Shown here: piece after piece, positions 38,489-47,392 of the stretch
How positions within the stretch are numbered: the stretch's first letter is position 1
Layout of the letters: each line of letters starts with the position of its first letter
DNA from: Duganella sacchari
GTDB taxonomy: Bacteria > Pseudomonadota > Gammaproteobacteria > Burkholderiales > Burkholderiaceae_D
DNA length: 64,000 bases
Assembly (NCBI RefSeq): GCF_900143065.1
Contig: NZ_FRCX01000004.1
Coordinates: 434,001 to 498,000, forward strand
Direction of reading: 5' to 3'
Notes under the pieces: generated by a model
Told to the model about the DNA's origin: nothing
The model's database searches: none
The model's input: the letters and a program-made list of their open reading frames with translations, nothing else
Translations under genes and position numbers: made by a program

Positions 38489-39817
38489 CTAGCCTCCCAA
38501 TTGATTGGAATGGACATGTTCAAGGACCTGGCTGACAATCGCCGCCCCGATTTCTCCGTGCCACAAGGACAGGCCGTTGGACTCTCCTTGGAAACTGGGT
38601 TCGCCGTAAGTGCCGGCCATGGGGTAGCCGCTGGACAGGCCGAGCCCGTACACGCCTGCAATCGGCTGTGCCGCAGCATCAAGTACTCGGCTGCGGCCAT
38701 CGACCATGGCGGCGCCCTGCTTGTCGGAATGCAGCGCGAATGGCTGGCCGTCGGCGCTGAACAGCGGCAGTGCGCGCGGCCGATAGCCAAGCGCTGCAAC
38801 GATCAGGTCTGCCTCCTGGAGCAGGGTGTCCGCGTCGTGCTGGTTGCTGCGATTGAGCTGCAATAGCTGCAAACGCGGCTCGGGCGTGGCATCGCCCAAG
38901 TGCCAGTACTGGCGCACCAGGTGGCGAGCATCGCTGCGCATGCCGGCCAGTGGATACACCCTGCCGCTGCGCGGGCAGATGTCATCCGGGCCGAAGTCGC
39001 GGTAGCCTTCAGCGATGGCGACATCCGGGGTCTGATAGGTAATCCGGAATGGCCGGCGGTGCAACACAGAGACCTTGCCATCGCCTATATTCTGCGTGTC
39101 CCAGTGGCGCAGGCATACCAGCGCACTGGACATCGCGCTATGCGAGCCGCCCACCACGGCGATTCTGGGCCGTTTAATGCCAGCCAGCCGCTGTGACAGT
39201 AGGGCGGTGCCACCGTGCGACAGCAGGTCGCCTGACAGCACGGTTTTATCGGCAAAACGCGGCAGCAGCGCCTTGCCCGCTACGGTCGCGTGCTCCAGGT
39301 GCGGCAGCGACTGGGTTGCGCCGGTTGCCAGTATCAGGCTGCGGCTACGAATGGCATGGACTGCGCCACTGGTATCGTGGTATTCGGTGAGCCAGTCACC
39401 GGCTTTCTGCTGGCTCGCTTTAATTGCGCTGACACCGCCGATAAAGGGGTCATAGTGATTGGCCATCAACCAGCGGCGCAAATTGCCTCCCAGGTCGGTC
39501 ATGAACTCCGCGACAGTTTGCAGTGCCACCGGCCCGCCGCGCTGTCGATTAAGCAGCGCACCGGGGCCATGCTCCAGCAGCTGCGTGAGTGGCGGTTCCG
39601 CATCGGCGGTGGCCGAGGTTAAAAAGCTGTCGGCAAAACTATCTGAACGAATAGCATAGCGTCCAAGTTCACCGGCGCCTATGCGTGGGCTATTGTCAAG
39701 AATCGCCAGGCCGGCATTGAGTAGCTCGGCCAGCCGGCGGTTGCTGCGTGCCGCGAGCAACAGGCCAATTCCAGCGGGACCGGCGCCGACAATGAGTGCG
39801 CCCAAGGTATGCATCAT
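38489..39817 (-). CDS. FAD/NAD(P)-binding oxidoreductase (N-hydroxylase-like monooxygenase)
   Basis: A 442-residue flavoprotein with two Rossmann motifs: GAGPAG at residues 11-16 for FAD and GGSHSAMSS near residue 215 for NAD(P)H. It also has LILATGA and a C-terminal GVYGLGLSSGYPM. The layout resembles class B flavin monooxygenases of the lysine/ornithine N-hydroxylase side, but the substrate is not recognisable. First gene of an operon with the NagB-like gene. GGAG lies seven bases before ATGATG; either ATG could be used. A clear promoter and a possible leader ORF lie upstream. Confidence 0.82.
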   Translation of the reverse strand: MMHTLGALIVGAGPAGIGLLLAARSNRRLAELLNAGLAILDNSPRIGAGELGRYAIRSDSFADSFLTSATADAEPPLTQLLEHGPGALLNRQRGGPVALQTVAEFMTDLGGNLRRWLMANHYDPFIGGVSAIKASQQKAGDWLTEYHDTSGAVHAIRSRSLILATGATQSLPHLEHATVAGKALLPRFADKTVLSGDLLSHGGTALLSQRLAGIKRPRIAVVGGSHSAMSSALVCLRHWDTQNIGDGKVSVLHRRPFRITYQTPDVAIAEGYRDFGPDDICPRSGRVYPLAGMRSDARHLVRQYWHLGDATPEPRLQLLQLNRSNQHDADTLLQEADLIVAALGYRPRALPLFSADGQPFALHSDKQGAAMVDGRSRVLDAAAQPIAGVYGLGLSSGYPMAGTYGEPSFQGESNGLSLWHGEIGAAIVSQVLEHVHSNQLGG

Positions 39818-39888
39818 GATGTAACTCCGCAGCGGGGCCCTAGGTTGGCAGCAGTGATAGAGCGGGGGAATGGAGCAAGCGAGGTCAA
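39814..39888 (-). CDS. Possible 24-codon leader ORF coupled to the flavoprotein gene
   Basis: A TTG at 39888 follows a strong AGGAGG at nine bases distance and opens a 24-codon frame. Its TGA overlaps the ATG of the flavoprotein gene (ATGA). Encoded peptide begins M/L-T-S-L-A-P-F-P-R-S. It could be a coupling leader peptide. It could also be chance, because TTG starts are uncommon and the downstream gene has its own ribosome site. Confidence 0.35.
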   Translation of the reverse strand: MTSLAPFPRSITAANLGPRCGVTS

Positions 39889-39931
39889 CGTAGTACTCCT
39901 CCTGGAAATGTCAAAAAATAATTTGAATTTA

Positions 39932-39960
39932 ATAATATAAAAATGCAACTCTTTTGTAAA
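39932..39960 (-). promoter_or_regulatory. Promoter of the flavoprotein/NagB-like unit
   Basis: Minus-strand TTTACA (39955-39960), 17-base spacer, TATTAT (39932-39937), each five of six to consensus. It sits in an AT-rich island (about 39906-39975) inside GC-rich surroundings. Start near 39925 leaves a leader of about 108 bases. Confidence 0.75.
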
Positions 39961-40030
39961 CAAGGAAAGTTTTTTTTGACGAGCTGGCGTTGTTCCTGCG
40001 TCATGGGACGCTGGCGGCCGGGAGGGGGAG

Positions 40031-40834
40031 TTAATGCGGCTTGAAGAAGTTGCGGATGACGTTGTCCATTTCGCCGCTGCGCTTCATTTGCAGGATGGCG
40101 GCGTCAAACTGCCTGACGAAATCGGGTTTGAACGCATAGCGGCCGTTGTCACGGCTGGTGTAGCCGAGGTAGGCCTGATTGCTGCCGATCTGTATGGCTT
40201 CCGCCAGTTCGGCGTGGGCGCCGCCTTCATCGTATTTGTGTTCCGCCTTGAGCTGGTTGATGGTCCACTGGATGGAGACACGGTCATTGATGTAGCAGTC
40301 GGTGCGCTTCAAGCCTAGCTTGATGATGTTGGTTTCGCTGTCCTTGCCTTCCTCGATGCGCAGCTTGCGGGCCTGGACGGCCTTGTCGAACTCCTCGCCG
40401 CCGATGATGAAGCCGGCGTTGTTGCCGATGGTGAGGCCATAGAAGTCCTGCGGCCAGCGCTTGCGCGGTTTGGCGGCGATGACATCCTTGCGGCAGTAGG
40501 CGACCACGTGTTCCTCATACAGCGGCTGCGAATAAGGCCAGGTCCACGGCTCGTCCTTGACGTTCATGTAGGGCGGGTAGAGCGCAAAGCCGGTGCCTGA
40601 TTTGAGCAGGGCCATGCCGCGCTTCCATGGCACGGTTTGTACCTCGATTTTATAGCCGTGCATATGGCCGAAGGCGGCGCGCACGATGTCGTAATACAGG
40701 CCAACCGGCTTGCCGTCTTTTTCGTAGGAGTAGGGCGGATAGCCGGCGTCGGCGTAAATGGTGACGGGAATATCGGCCCCTTGCGCTGTGGCGCATATCG
40801 CGGGGATGACCAAGGTAAGCCAGGATTTACGCAC
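40031..40834 (-). CDS. Periplasmic solute-binding protein (amino-acid type, SBP_bac_3)
   Basis: A 267-residue exported protein (signal VRKSWLTLVIPAICATAQGA from a GTG start). The mature part begins IPVTIYADAGYPPYSYEKDG and KPVGLYYDIVRAAFG, typical of family 3 solute-binding proteins. It ends FDAAILQMKRSGEMDNVIRNFF. No ABC permease or ATPase genes are nearby, so it may be an orphan binding protein or a sensor-like protein rather than a transporter part. The start is the only one that gives a proper signal peptide. Confidence 0.85.
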   Translation of the reverse strand: MRKSWLTLVIPAICATAQGADIPVTIYADAGYPPYSYEKDGKPVGLYYDIVRAAFGHMHGYKIEVQTVPWKRGMALLKSGTGFALYPPYMNVKDEPWTWPYSQPLYEEHVVAYCRKDVIAAKPRKRWPQDFYGLTIGNNAGFIIGGEEFDKAVQARKLRIEEGKDSETNIIKLGLKRTDCYINDRVSIQWTINQLKAEHKYDEGGAHAELAEAIQIGSNQAYLGYTSRDNGRYAFKPDFVRQFDAAILQMKRSGEMDNVIRNFFKPH

Positions 40835-40889
40835 GCTGCTGTCTGAGATGGGGGGCGGAAGCGAAAACAGACCTATCCTAACATGATAG

Positions 40890-42161
40890 TCAGCGCGCCA
40901 GCCACTCCATCGCCTGCGCACTCAGATAGAGCAGCAGCCCTATCATGCCGCCCACCAGCGTGCCGTTGACGCGGATGAATTGCAGGTCTTTGCCGATATT
41001 CAGTTCGATCTGGCGTGACATGTCCTGGTTGTCCCAGGCCTTGACGGTATCGCTGATGTGGCGCGTGAGGAAGCTGGAAAACGCCGGCGCCAGTGTGCGC
41101 GCCATGCCGGCCAGGTGCTGGTTGAGCGACGCCCGGATATCGGGATGCGCCAGCAGTTCCTCGCTGAGCCAGGCGCTGGCTTGCTGTACGCCGGTGCTCA
41201 GGCGCGAGTCTTCGGCTGCAATGTCGGCGCGGATCCAGTCGCGCACGCTGATCCACAAGTCCTTGGTGTAGCGGTTAAAGGTCTCGCTGTCGCGCAGGTA
41301 GCGCTGGAACTCATCGCCCTTGGCGATAAAGGCGGGATCGGACTGCAGCCGCAGCACGAAGGCCTGCACCATCTCGTCAAACCGTGCGCGCAGCTTGTGG
41401 TCCTTGTCGGCGGCGACGTTTTCCATGATGTTGTTGAGCGTATTGGCGATCATGGTGGCGCCGTTCTCGCTGATCCAGCCGGTCGGCAGCACCAGCTCCA
41501 TGGCGGCATGCTCGCGTTTGAGCCAGCTGGTAATCAGTTCCGCCATCACCTGGCGCGTGGCCGGGCGGTTCAACAGGCCAATCAGCGCGCGCATGCCGTC
41601 GTCCAGCAGCTCCTGGTGGCGGCCTTCCCTGGTCAGGCTGGCGATCACGGTGCCCAGCGAGGGCGCCATATCCAGTTTGCCGATGGCCGCGTGCAGCGCG
41701 TCGCGCAGCAGCTGCTGGATGCGCGCATCGTCGGCCGTGGCCAGGATTTCCGGCACCAGCCTGGCCAGTTGTGCGGCCAGGTAGTTGCGGTTGGCCGGCG
41801 TCTTGAGCCACTCGGCCACGTTGGTGGCGGGATCGGACTTGAGGATCACGGCGGCCAGCGATTCGGACTTGAGGAATTTGTCCTCGACAAAGCCGGCCAG
41901 GTTGTCGGCGATGCGGTTCTTGTTGTTGGGGATGATGGCCGTGTGGCGCGAGACGAACGGGATGGGGACTTTGCGGAACAGCGCCACGACGGCAAACCAG
42001 TCGGCCAGCGCGCCCACCATGGCCGCTTCCGCGATGGCGCGCACACCATCGATCCAGAAGCCGCGCGGCAGCAGCGAGGTGATGATGAACATGGCTGCCG
42101 CTGCCGCCAGCAGCGACAGGGCCAGACGCTTGGAACGTTGTAATTCCTTTTCTTTGTCCAT
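40890..42161 (-). CDS. DUF445 family membrane protein
   Basis: The 423-residue protein belongs to the DUF445 (YjiN-like) family. N-terminal membrane segment LALSLLAAAAAMFIITSLL is followed by the conserved AEAAMVGALADWFAVVALFR and IPFVSRHTAIIPNNKNRIADNLAGFVEDKFL. It ends in a second membrane segment (LVGGMIGLLLYLSAQAMEWL). The middle is helical and probably cytoplasmic. Function not established. Confidence 0.92.
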   Translation of the reverse strand: MDKEKELQRSKRLALSLLAAAAAMFIITSLLPRGFWIDGVRAIAEAAMVGALADWFAVVALFRKVPIPFVSRHTAIIPNNKNRIADNLAGFVEDKFLKSESLAAVILKSDPATNVAEWLKTPANRNYLAAQLARLVPEILATADDARIQQLLRDALHAAIGKLDMAPSLGTVIASLTREGRHQELLDDGMRALIGLLNRPATRQVMAELITSWLKREHAAMELVLPTGWISENGATMIANTLNNIMENVAADKDHKLRARFDEMVQAFVLRLQSDPAFIAKGDEFQRYLRDSETFNRYTKDLWISVRDWIRADIAAEDSRLSTGVQQASAWLSEELLAHPDIRASLNQHLAGMARTLAPAFSSFLTRHISDTVKAWDNQDMSRQIELNIGKDLQFIRVNGTLVGGMIGLLLYLSAQAMEWLAR

Positions 42162-42204
42162 GCGCTGATTATGGCATGGGCCGGCGTGCTGCTCTGTTAG
42201 CCGA

Positions 42205-42969
42205 TCAACGGTATTTGTTGGAGTTCAGCTTGTCGAGCAGGCGCTTGAGTTCTTCTTCCATCATGGGCGACAGATTGATGAACTGGCAGCCGATCTGCAC
42301 CTGCTCGCCCAGCAGGAAGGAGCGGAAGGTGCGCGACAGGCGTACTTCCAGGTCGGCGATCATCACCGAGTCCGGTCCCAGTTCCAGGCGCACGCGCTGC
42401 AGCTTTTTGCCCACATGCAGGCCGACCGCGTCGCGCGGTGCGGCGCGCATGCCGACGCCGCCAGCGGAGAAATCGTACAGCTGCAGCTCGTAGGGCTTGC
42501 CGTTCATGACGAAGGACGCCATGTAGTACACGCCCAGCGGCGTTTCCAGGCGCGTGGAAGCACGGCGGTTCAGCACATTGCACTTGAGCGGGAATTCCAG
42601 CGGCAGCATGGTCGGCTGCTCGGGCAGCGTGGACCAGGTGTCGGAAGACAGCTTGAACTGGATCTTGGACGAACGCATCCAGGCGACAAACACCGCGTCG
42701 CCCGGCGGCAGGAATTCGCCTTCATTGAGCTCCACCACAAAGTAGGGATTTTCCGGATCGACCGATTTGATCCGCGCCATTACCACATTGGTGGCGGACG
42801 ACGGGTAAATGGAGACCGGCTCGCCGGAATCGGCAAGGAAAGTCAGGGCATCACCGATGTCATGTTCATCGGTCATGTCGTGCGGGTTCGAACCCGCCGC
42901 AATTGGCTCCACAGCGTCTTTTAGGGTGGGAGCCGGGCGACGAAATTCATTTGGTATTGGATCGTTCAC
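42205..42969 (-). CDS. ycgR: PilZ-domain flagellar brake protein (YcgR type)
   Basis: The 254-residue protein has an N-terminal PilZN (YcgR-like) domain and a C-terminal PilZ domain with the c-di-GMP motifs RRASTR (residues 135-140) and DFSAGG (166-171). Bound to c-di-GMP, YcgR slows the flagellar motor. The start is a GTG; a later ATG (42876) would cut the first 31 residues and has no ribosome site. No flagellar genes are in the window. Confidence 0.9.
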   Translation of the reverse strand: MNDPIPNEFRRPAPTLKDAVEPIAAGSNPHDMTDEHDIGDALTFLADSGEPVSIYPSSATNVVMARIKSVDPENPYFVVELNEGEFLPPGDAVFVAWMRSSKIQFKLSSDTWSTLPEQPTMLPLEFPLKCNVLNRRASTRLETPLGVYYMASFVMNGKPYELQLYDFSAGGVGMRAAPRDAVGLHVGKKLQRVRLELGPDSVMIADLEVRLSRTFRSFLLGEQVQIGCQFINLSPMMEEELKRLLDKLNSNKYR

Positions 42970-43082
42970 GACGGCATATCTCTTTGATAATGACTTCTAC
43001 AATGCGAGGTCGATCTACGCAGTTTACAGCGGATTCGCTATTTTGGCTTGCAAAAAGGCAAGAAAATTTAGGTACTTGTGGC

Positions 43083-43832
43083 TTAGAAGCGCTCATCCGG
43101 GCGCAAATAGCGCCATTGCCCCACGGGAAGATCACCCAGTTTCACTTTGCCGATGCGAACTCGTTTCAAACCAACAACTTTCAGGCCGACCATGTCGCAC
43201 ATGCGGCGGATCTGGCGCTTCTTGCCTTCGCGTAGCGTGAAGCTGAGCTGGTCGTCGTTTTGCCAGCGCACCTTGGCCGGCAACAGCGGCTTGCCATCCA
43301 TCCACAGGCCGTGGTTCAGCTTTTTCAGGTCGCTGTCGGGCAGCTTGCCTGGTTTGGTGTATTCGACGCGCACCAGGTATTCCTTGTCGACGTCGGTGGT
43401 TTCGCCGATCAGGTGCTTGGCGACGCGGCCATCCTGTGTCAGCACCAGCAGGCCGACGGAGTCGATGTCCAGGCGGCCGGCCGGTACCAGCGAACGCAAT
43501 TGCGTCGGATGGAACATTTCCGGTGACGGATCGTCGGGCCAGCGGTTTTCCGGCTTCACCAGCACCACGGCTGGCTGGTAGCCATCCTCGGCCTGGCCAC
43601 TGACGTAGCCCATCGGTTTATTGATCAGGATGGTCACGCGCTTGGATTGCTCAGCGGCAGCCTGGCGTTCCACGGTGACTTTCTGGCTCGGGTAAATCTT
43701 GGTGCCGAGTTCGGAGACGACGTTGCCGTCGACGCGAACCCAGCCGCGCGCGATCCACTCGTCGGCTTCACGGCGCGAGCACAGGCCCAGTTCGGACATG
43801 CGTTTGGACAGGCGGAGTAATTCTTCAGACAT
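43083..43832 (-). CDS. rRNA pseudouridine synthase, RsuA/RluF group
   Basis: A 249-residue enzyme with an N-terminal S4 domain (LRLSKRMSELGLCSRREADEWIARGWVRVDG) and the catalytic domain with PAGRLDIDSVGLLVLTQDG, where the Asp after GRL is the catalytic residue. It also has LREGKKRQIRRMCDMVGLKV. It isomerises uridine in rRNA; the exact site (RluB, RluE, RluF or RsuA type) cannot be set by eye, though RluF-like is likely. The chosen ATG gives the S4-domain start. It lies 31 bases after glnD. Confidence 0.92.
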   Translation of the reverse strand: MSEELLRLSKRMSELGLCSRREADEWIARGWVRVDGNVVSELGTKIYPSQKVTVERQAAAEQSKRVTILINKPMGYVSGQAEDGYQPAVVLVKPENRWPDDPSPEMFHPTQLRSLVPAGRLDIDSVGLLVLTQDGRVAKHLIGETTDVDKEYLVRVEYTKPGKLPDSDLKKLNHGLWMDGKPLLPAKVRWQNDDQLSFTLREGKKRQIRRMCDMVGLKVVGLKRVRIGKVKLGDLPVGQWRYLRPDERF

Positions 43833-43863
43833 GATGATGATGCTCGTATTGGATAAAAACAGT

Positions 43864-46446
43864 TTATACCTTGATGGCGTCCAGCAGATCGGTTTCCAGC
43901 TGGATCTGGTTGCGGGCGTTGCTGAGCGCCGCACCGTCGATGAGGAATACATCTTCCACGCGCTCGCCCAGGGTCATGACCTTGGCCGTGTGCAGGTTGA
44001 TTTTGTACTTGGTCAGCACATTGGCGATCGAGTACAGCAGGCCGGTGCGGTCGTTGGCCGCGACCGACAGCAGGTAGTACTGGCCCCGTTCGTCCGGGCG
44101 CAGGTCCACCGTCGGCTGGATCGGGAAGGTGCGCGACAGGCGCGACAAGCGGCCTTTGCTGGGCGCGGGCAGGGCTTCCGGCGTGGTCAGCAGCGCGCAC
44201 AGCTCGTGCTCGATGAGGCTGATGATGTCGCGGTAGTTCTTGGCGAAGTTCTGCTCGGTGACCAGGAAGGTGTCCAGCGCATAGCCGTGGCGCGTGGTGT
44301 GGATCTTGGCGTCCAGGATGGAGAAGTTCTTGCGGTCGAAATAGCTGCAGATGCGCGCGAACAGATCCGGCTGGTCCTTGATGTAGACGGCAATCTGCAA
44401 GCCCTCGCCGATCGGCGCCAGGCGGCATTTGACCACCGGCTGCTCGCTGTTGAAGCGCTCGTACAGCGCGCGCGTCTGCCAGGCGATGTCGGAGGCGTCG
44501 TGGCGCAGGAAATAGGCGACGTCGAGCTGCTTCCAGAACGCTTCGTGCGCGTCCGGCGCCAGACCGTACAGGCGCAGCGTGGCCAGGGCTTCCTGCTGGC
44601 GGTTGCGCAGCTCGTTGTCAGCGCTGTGCGGTTCGCCGCCCAGCACGCGCAGCGTGATCTTGTACAGGTCTTCGAGCAGCTTGGCTTTCCACGCGTTCCA
44701 GACTTTCGGGCTGGTGCCACGGATGTCGGCCACGGTCAGCAGGTACAGGCTGGTCAGGTGGCGCTCGTCGCCCACCAGCTTGGCAAAGGCCTGGATCACA
44801 TCGGGATCGGACAGGTCCTGCTTTTGCGCGACCTGCGACATGGTCAGGTGGTTCTCGACCAGGAAGATCACCAGTTTGGTATCCTCGTCGCTCATGCCGT
44901 GTTCGCGGCAGAACTGTTCGGCGTCGGCCATGCCGAGCTTGGAATGGTCGCCGCCGCGGCCCTTGGCGATGTCATGGAATAGCGCGGCCAGGTATAGCAC
45001 CCACGGCTGCGGCGAGTTGGCCATGAGCTGGCTGCAGAACGGGTATTCGTGCGCGTGCTCGGCCATGGTGAAGCGGCGCATATTGCGCACTACCATCAGG
45101 ATGTGCTGGTCCACCGTGTAGACGTGGAACAGGTCGTGCTGCATCTGGCCAACGATCTTGCGGAAGTTGGGCAGGTAGCGGCCCAGGATGGACAGGTCGT
45201 TCATGCGGCGCAGCGCATGGATGATGCCGACCGGCGCCTGCATGATGCGCAGGAATAGCGAGCGGTTGACCGGATCGGCGCGGAACGCAGCATCGATCTG
45301 GAAGCGCTCGTGCCACAGCGCGCGGGTGGCGCGCGCCGTCATGCCCTTGAGCGAAGGGCGCTCGGTCATGAGCAGGAAAATTTCCAGCATGGCCGACGGA
45401 TTCTTCTCGAAGGTGTCGTCGTCGGCAATGTCGATCAGGCCGTTGACGTCGTTGAAGCGCTCGTTGATGCGCACTGCTTCGCCGGATTTCGGGAACAATC
45501 GCTCTTCGATATTCTGCAGCAGGATGGTGTTGAGCTGGGTGACGGTCTTGGCGGCCCAGTAGTAGCGCTGCATCAGGTATTCGCTGGCGCGGCGCATGTG
45601 GACGCCGCTGCCGGTGGCGGTCAGGCCCAGCGATTCGGCAATCGCGGTCTGCACGTCAAACACCAGGCGGTCTTCGCGGCGGCCGGCGTGCAGGTGCAGG
45701 CGTACGCGGATGTCCTTGAAGGCGCGCTCTTTTTCCATGAGCTGCTTGGCTTCGGTCTGGGTAATCAGGCCGCTGGTGGCCAGCGTGCGCCACGAGTTGG
45801 CCAGGCCGGAGGCTTTGACCAGCCACAGGATCACCTGCAGGTCGCGCAGGCCGCCCGGGCTTTCCTTGCAGTTGGGCTCCAGGCTGAAGGCCGTGTCTTC
45901 GTACTTGGCGTGGCGCTGGCGCATCTCCAGCAGCTTGGCGTGGAAGAAGGCGCGCGGGTCCATGGCAGCCGCATAGCGCGCCTCCAGCTGCTGGAACAGT
46001 TGCTCGTCGCCGCAGATGATGCGCGCTTCAAGCAGGCTGGTCTGGACCGTGATATCGGCGGCGGATTCGGTCAGGCACTCGTCCACGGTGCGGATGCTGT
46101 GGCCGATTTCCAGGCCCAGGTCCCACAGCAGCTGCACCAGTTCTTCGAGTTTTTCCGTGGTGGCGGCGTCGGGCGACTGCTCCAGCAGGATCAGCAGGTC
46201 AACGTCGGAATACGGGAACAGCTCGCCGCGGCCGTAGCCGCCGACGCCAATCAGTGCCGTGTTTTCGGGCAGGCCGGCCGCGTGCCAGGCCGTGGTGAGG
46301 ACGGCGTCGACGCTCTGGCGCAGGCTGCGCAGCAGCTTTTCCGGCTTGCCGTCTTCCTTGAAGGCGGCGATCACGACCTGACGGTCAGCCTTGAGCTGGC
46401 GCTTGAGCTGTTCGCGCAGTTCCTTCTTCATCACGGCCGTGTTCAC
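43864..46446 (-). CDS. glnD: Bifunctional [PII protein] uridylyltransferase/uridylyl-removing enzyme
   Basis: The 860-residue nitrogen sensor uridylylates and de-uridylylates PII. It has a nucleotidyltransferase domain ([19 protein letters not shown]), an HD domain ([18 protein letters not shown]) and two C-terminal ACT domains ([15 protein letters not shown]-like [18 protein letters not shown]; then [17 protein letters not shown]). The start is GTG at 46446, three bases after map; ATG at 46431 is an alternative. map-glnD-pseudouridine synthase run on the minus strand, divergent from rpsB. Confidence 0.97.
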   Translation of the reverse strand: MNTAVMKKELREQLKRQLKADRQVVIAAFKEDGKPEKLLRSLRQSVDAVLTTAWHAAGLPENTALIGVGGYGRGELFPYSDVDLLILLEQSPDAATTEKLEELVQLLWDLGLEIGHSIRTVDECLTESAADITVQTSLLEARIICGDEQLFQQLEARYAAAMDPRAFFHAKLLEMRQRHAKYEDTAFSLEPNCKESPGGLRDLQVILWLVKASGLANSWRTLATSGLITQTEAKQLMEKERAFKDIRVRLHLHAGRREDRLVFDVQTAIAESLGLTATGSGVHMRRASEYLMQRYYWAAKTVTQLNTILLQNIEERLFPKSGEAVRINERFNDVNGLIDIADDDTFEKNPSAMLEIFLLMTERPSLKGMTARATRALWHERFQIDAAFRADPVNRSLFLRIMQAPVGIIHALRRMNDLSILGRYLPNFRKIVGQMQHDLFHVYTVDQHILMVVRNMRRFTMAEHAHEYPFCSQLMANSPQPWVLYLAALFHDIAKGRGGDHSKLGMADAEQFCREHGMSDEDTKLVIFLVENHLTMSQVAQKQDLSDPDVIQAFAKLVGDERHLTSLYLLTVADIRGTSPKVWNAWKAKLLEDLYKITLRVLGGEPHSADNELRNRQQEALATLRLYGLAPDAHEAFWKQLDVAYFLRHDASDIAWQTRALYERFNSEQPVVKCRLAPIGEGLQIAVYIKDQPDLFARICSYFDRKNFSILDAKIHTTRHGYALDTFLVTEQNFAKNYRDIISLIEHELCALLTTPEALPAPSKGRLSRLSRTFPIQPTVDLRPDERGQYYLLSVAANDRTGLLYSIANVLTKYKINLHTAKVMTLGERVEDVFLIDGAALSNARNQIQLETDLLDAIKV

Positions 46447-46449
46447 GGC

Positions 46450-47271
46450 TTATGCTGCCTTGGCGGCGCCGCCGGTCACAAACGCGGGCGGCGGCGGGCT
46501 GCCGGCCGACAGCGTCAGCACTTCGTAGCCGGTGTCGGTCACCAGGATCATGTGTTCCCACTGGGCCGACAGGCTGCGGTCCTTGGTCTTGATGGTCCAG
46601 CCGTCGCCCATTTCGCGGATTTCGCGGCGGCCGGCGTTAATCATCGGCTCAATCGTGAAGATCATGCCGGTTTCCAGCTTGACGCCGGTGCCCGGACGGC
46701 CGTAGTGCAGCACTTGCGGCTCTTCGTGGAACACCTTGCCGATGCCGTGGCCGCAGAATTCGCGCACCACGCTGTAGCCGGCTTTTTCGGCATGCTGCTG
46801 GATGGCGTGGCCGATATCGCCCAGGAAGGCGCCCGGCTTGACTTGCTGGATGCCCAGCCACATGCATTCGTAGGTGACGTCGGACAGGCGCTTGGCCATG
46901 ATCGACGGCTCGCCGATGAAGAACATGCGGCTGTTGTCGCCGTGGTAGCCATCCTTGATGACGGTGATGTCGAGGTTGACCACATCGCCGTTCTTGAGCA
47001 CTTTATCGCCCGGGATGCCGTGGCAGATCACATCGTTGACCGAGGTGCAGATGGCTTTCGGGTAGGGCGTGTAGCCGGGCGGGCAATAGTTCAGCGGGGC
47101 CGGGATGGTGCCCTGGACGTTGACCATGTATTCGTGGCACAGGCGGTCCAGCTCGCCGGTGGTGACGCCCGGCTTGACGAAGGGGGTGATGTAGTCCAGC
47201 ACTTCCGAGCCCAGGCGGCCGGCAACGCGCATGCCTTCGATATCTTCGGCGGTTTTGATGGAAATAGACAT
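46450..47271 (-). CDS. map: Methionine aminopeptidase type I
   Basis: The 273-residue metallopeptidase removes the initiator Met. It has NLDITVIKDGYHGDNSRMF (two Asp ligands), CGHGIGKVFHEEPQV (His ligand) and GMIFTIEPMI (Glu ligand). The start MSISIKTAEDIEGMRVAG is the normal family N-terminus; the longer frame is unrelated. A Pro/Ala-rich C-terminal extension (SPPPPAFVTGGAAKAA) is present. Usually next to rpsB in betaproteobacteria; here a PEP-CTERM gene is inserted between them. Confidence 0.97.
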   Translation of the reverse strand: MSISIKTAEDIEGMRVAGRLGSEVLDYITPFVKPGVTTGELDRLCHEYMVNVQGTIPAPLNYCPPGYTPYPKAICTSVNDVICHGIPGDKVLKNGDVVNLDITVIKDGYHGDNSRMFFIGEPSIMAKRLSDVTYECMWLGIQQVKPGAFLGDIGHAIQQHAEKAGYSVVREFCGHGIGKVFHEEPQVLHYGRPGTGVKLETGMIFTIEPMINAGRREIREMGDGWTIKTKDRSLSAQWEHMILVTDTGYEVLTLSAGSPPPPAFVTGGAAKAA

Positions 47272-47392
47272 ATTGGATCGCAATCTGCAAAGTAAACGGT
47301 GAACACGCCCGGCGCGCTCGCGGTGGGGCGAGCAGCGCGTGGCGTGCAATATGTCGAAATTATAAACGACGGCGGGGTGGTCGCGCAGGTGC

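Noticed and set aside
45310-47295. 661-codon open frame antisense to glnD and map
   Set aside because: Covers two certain genes on the other strand; no coding signature of its own.
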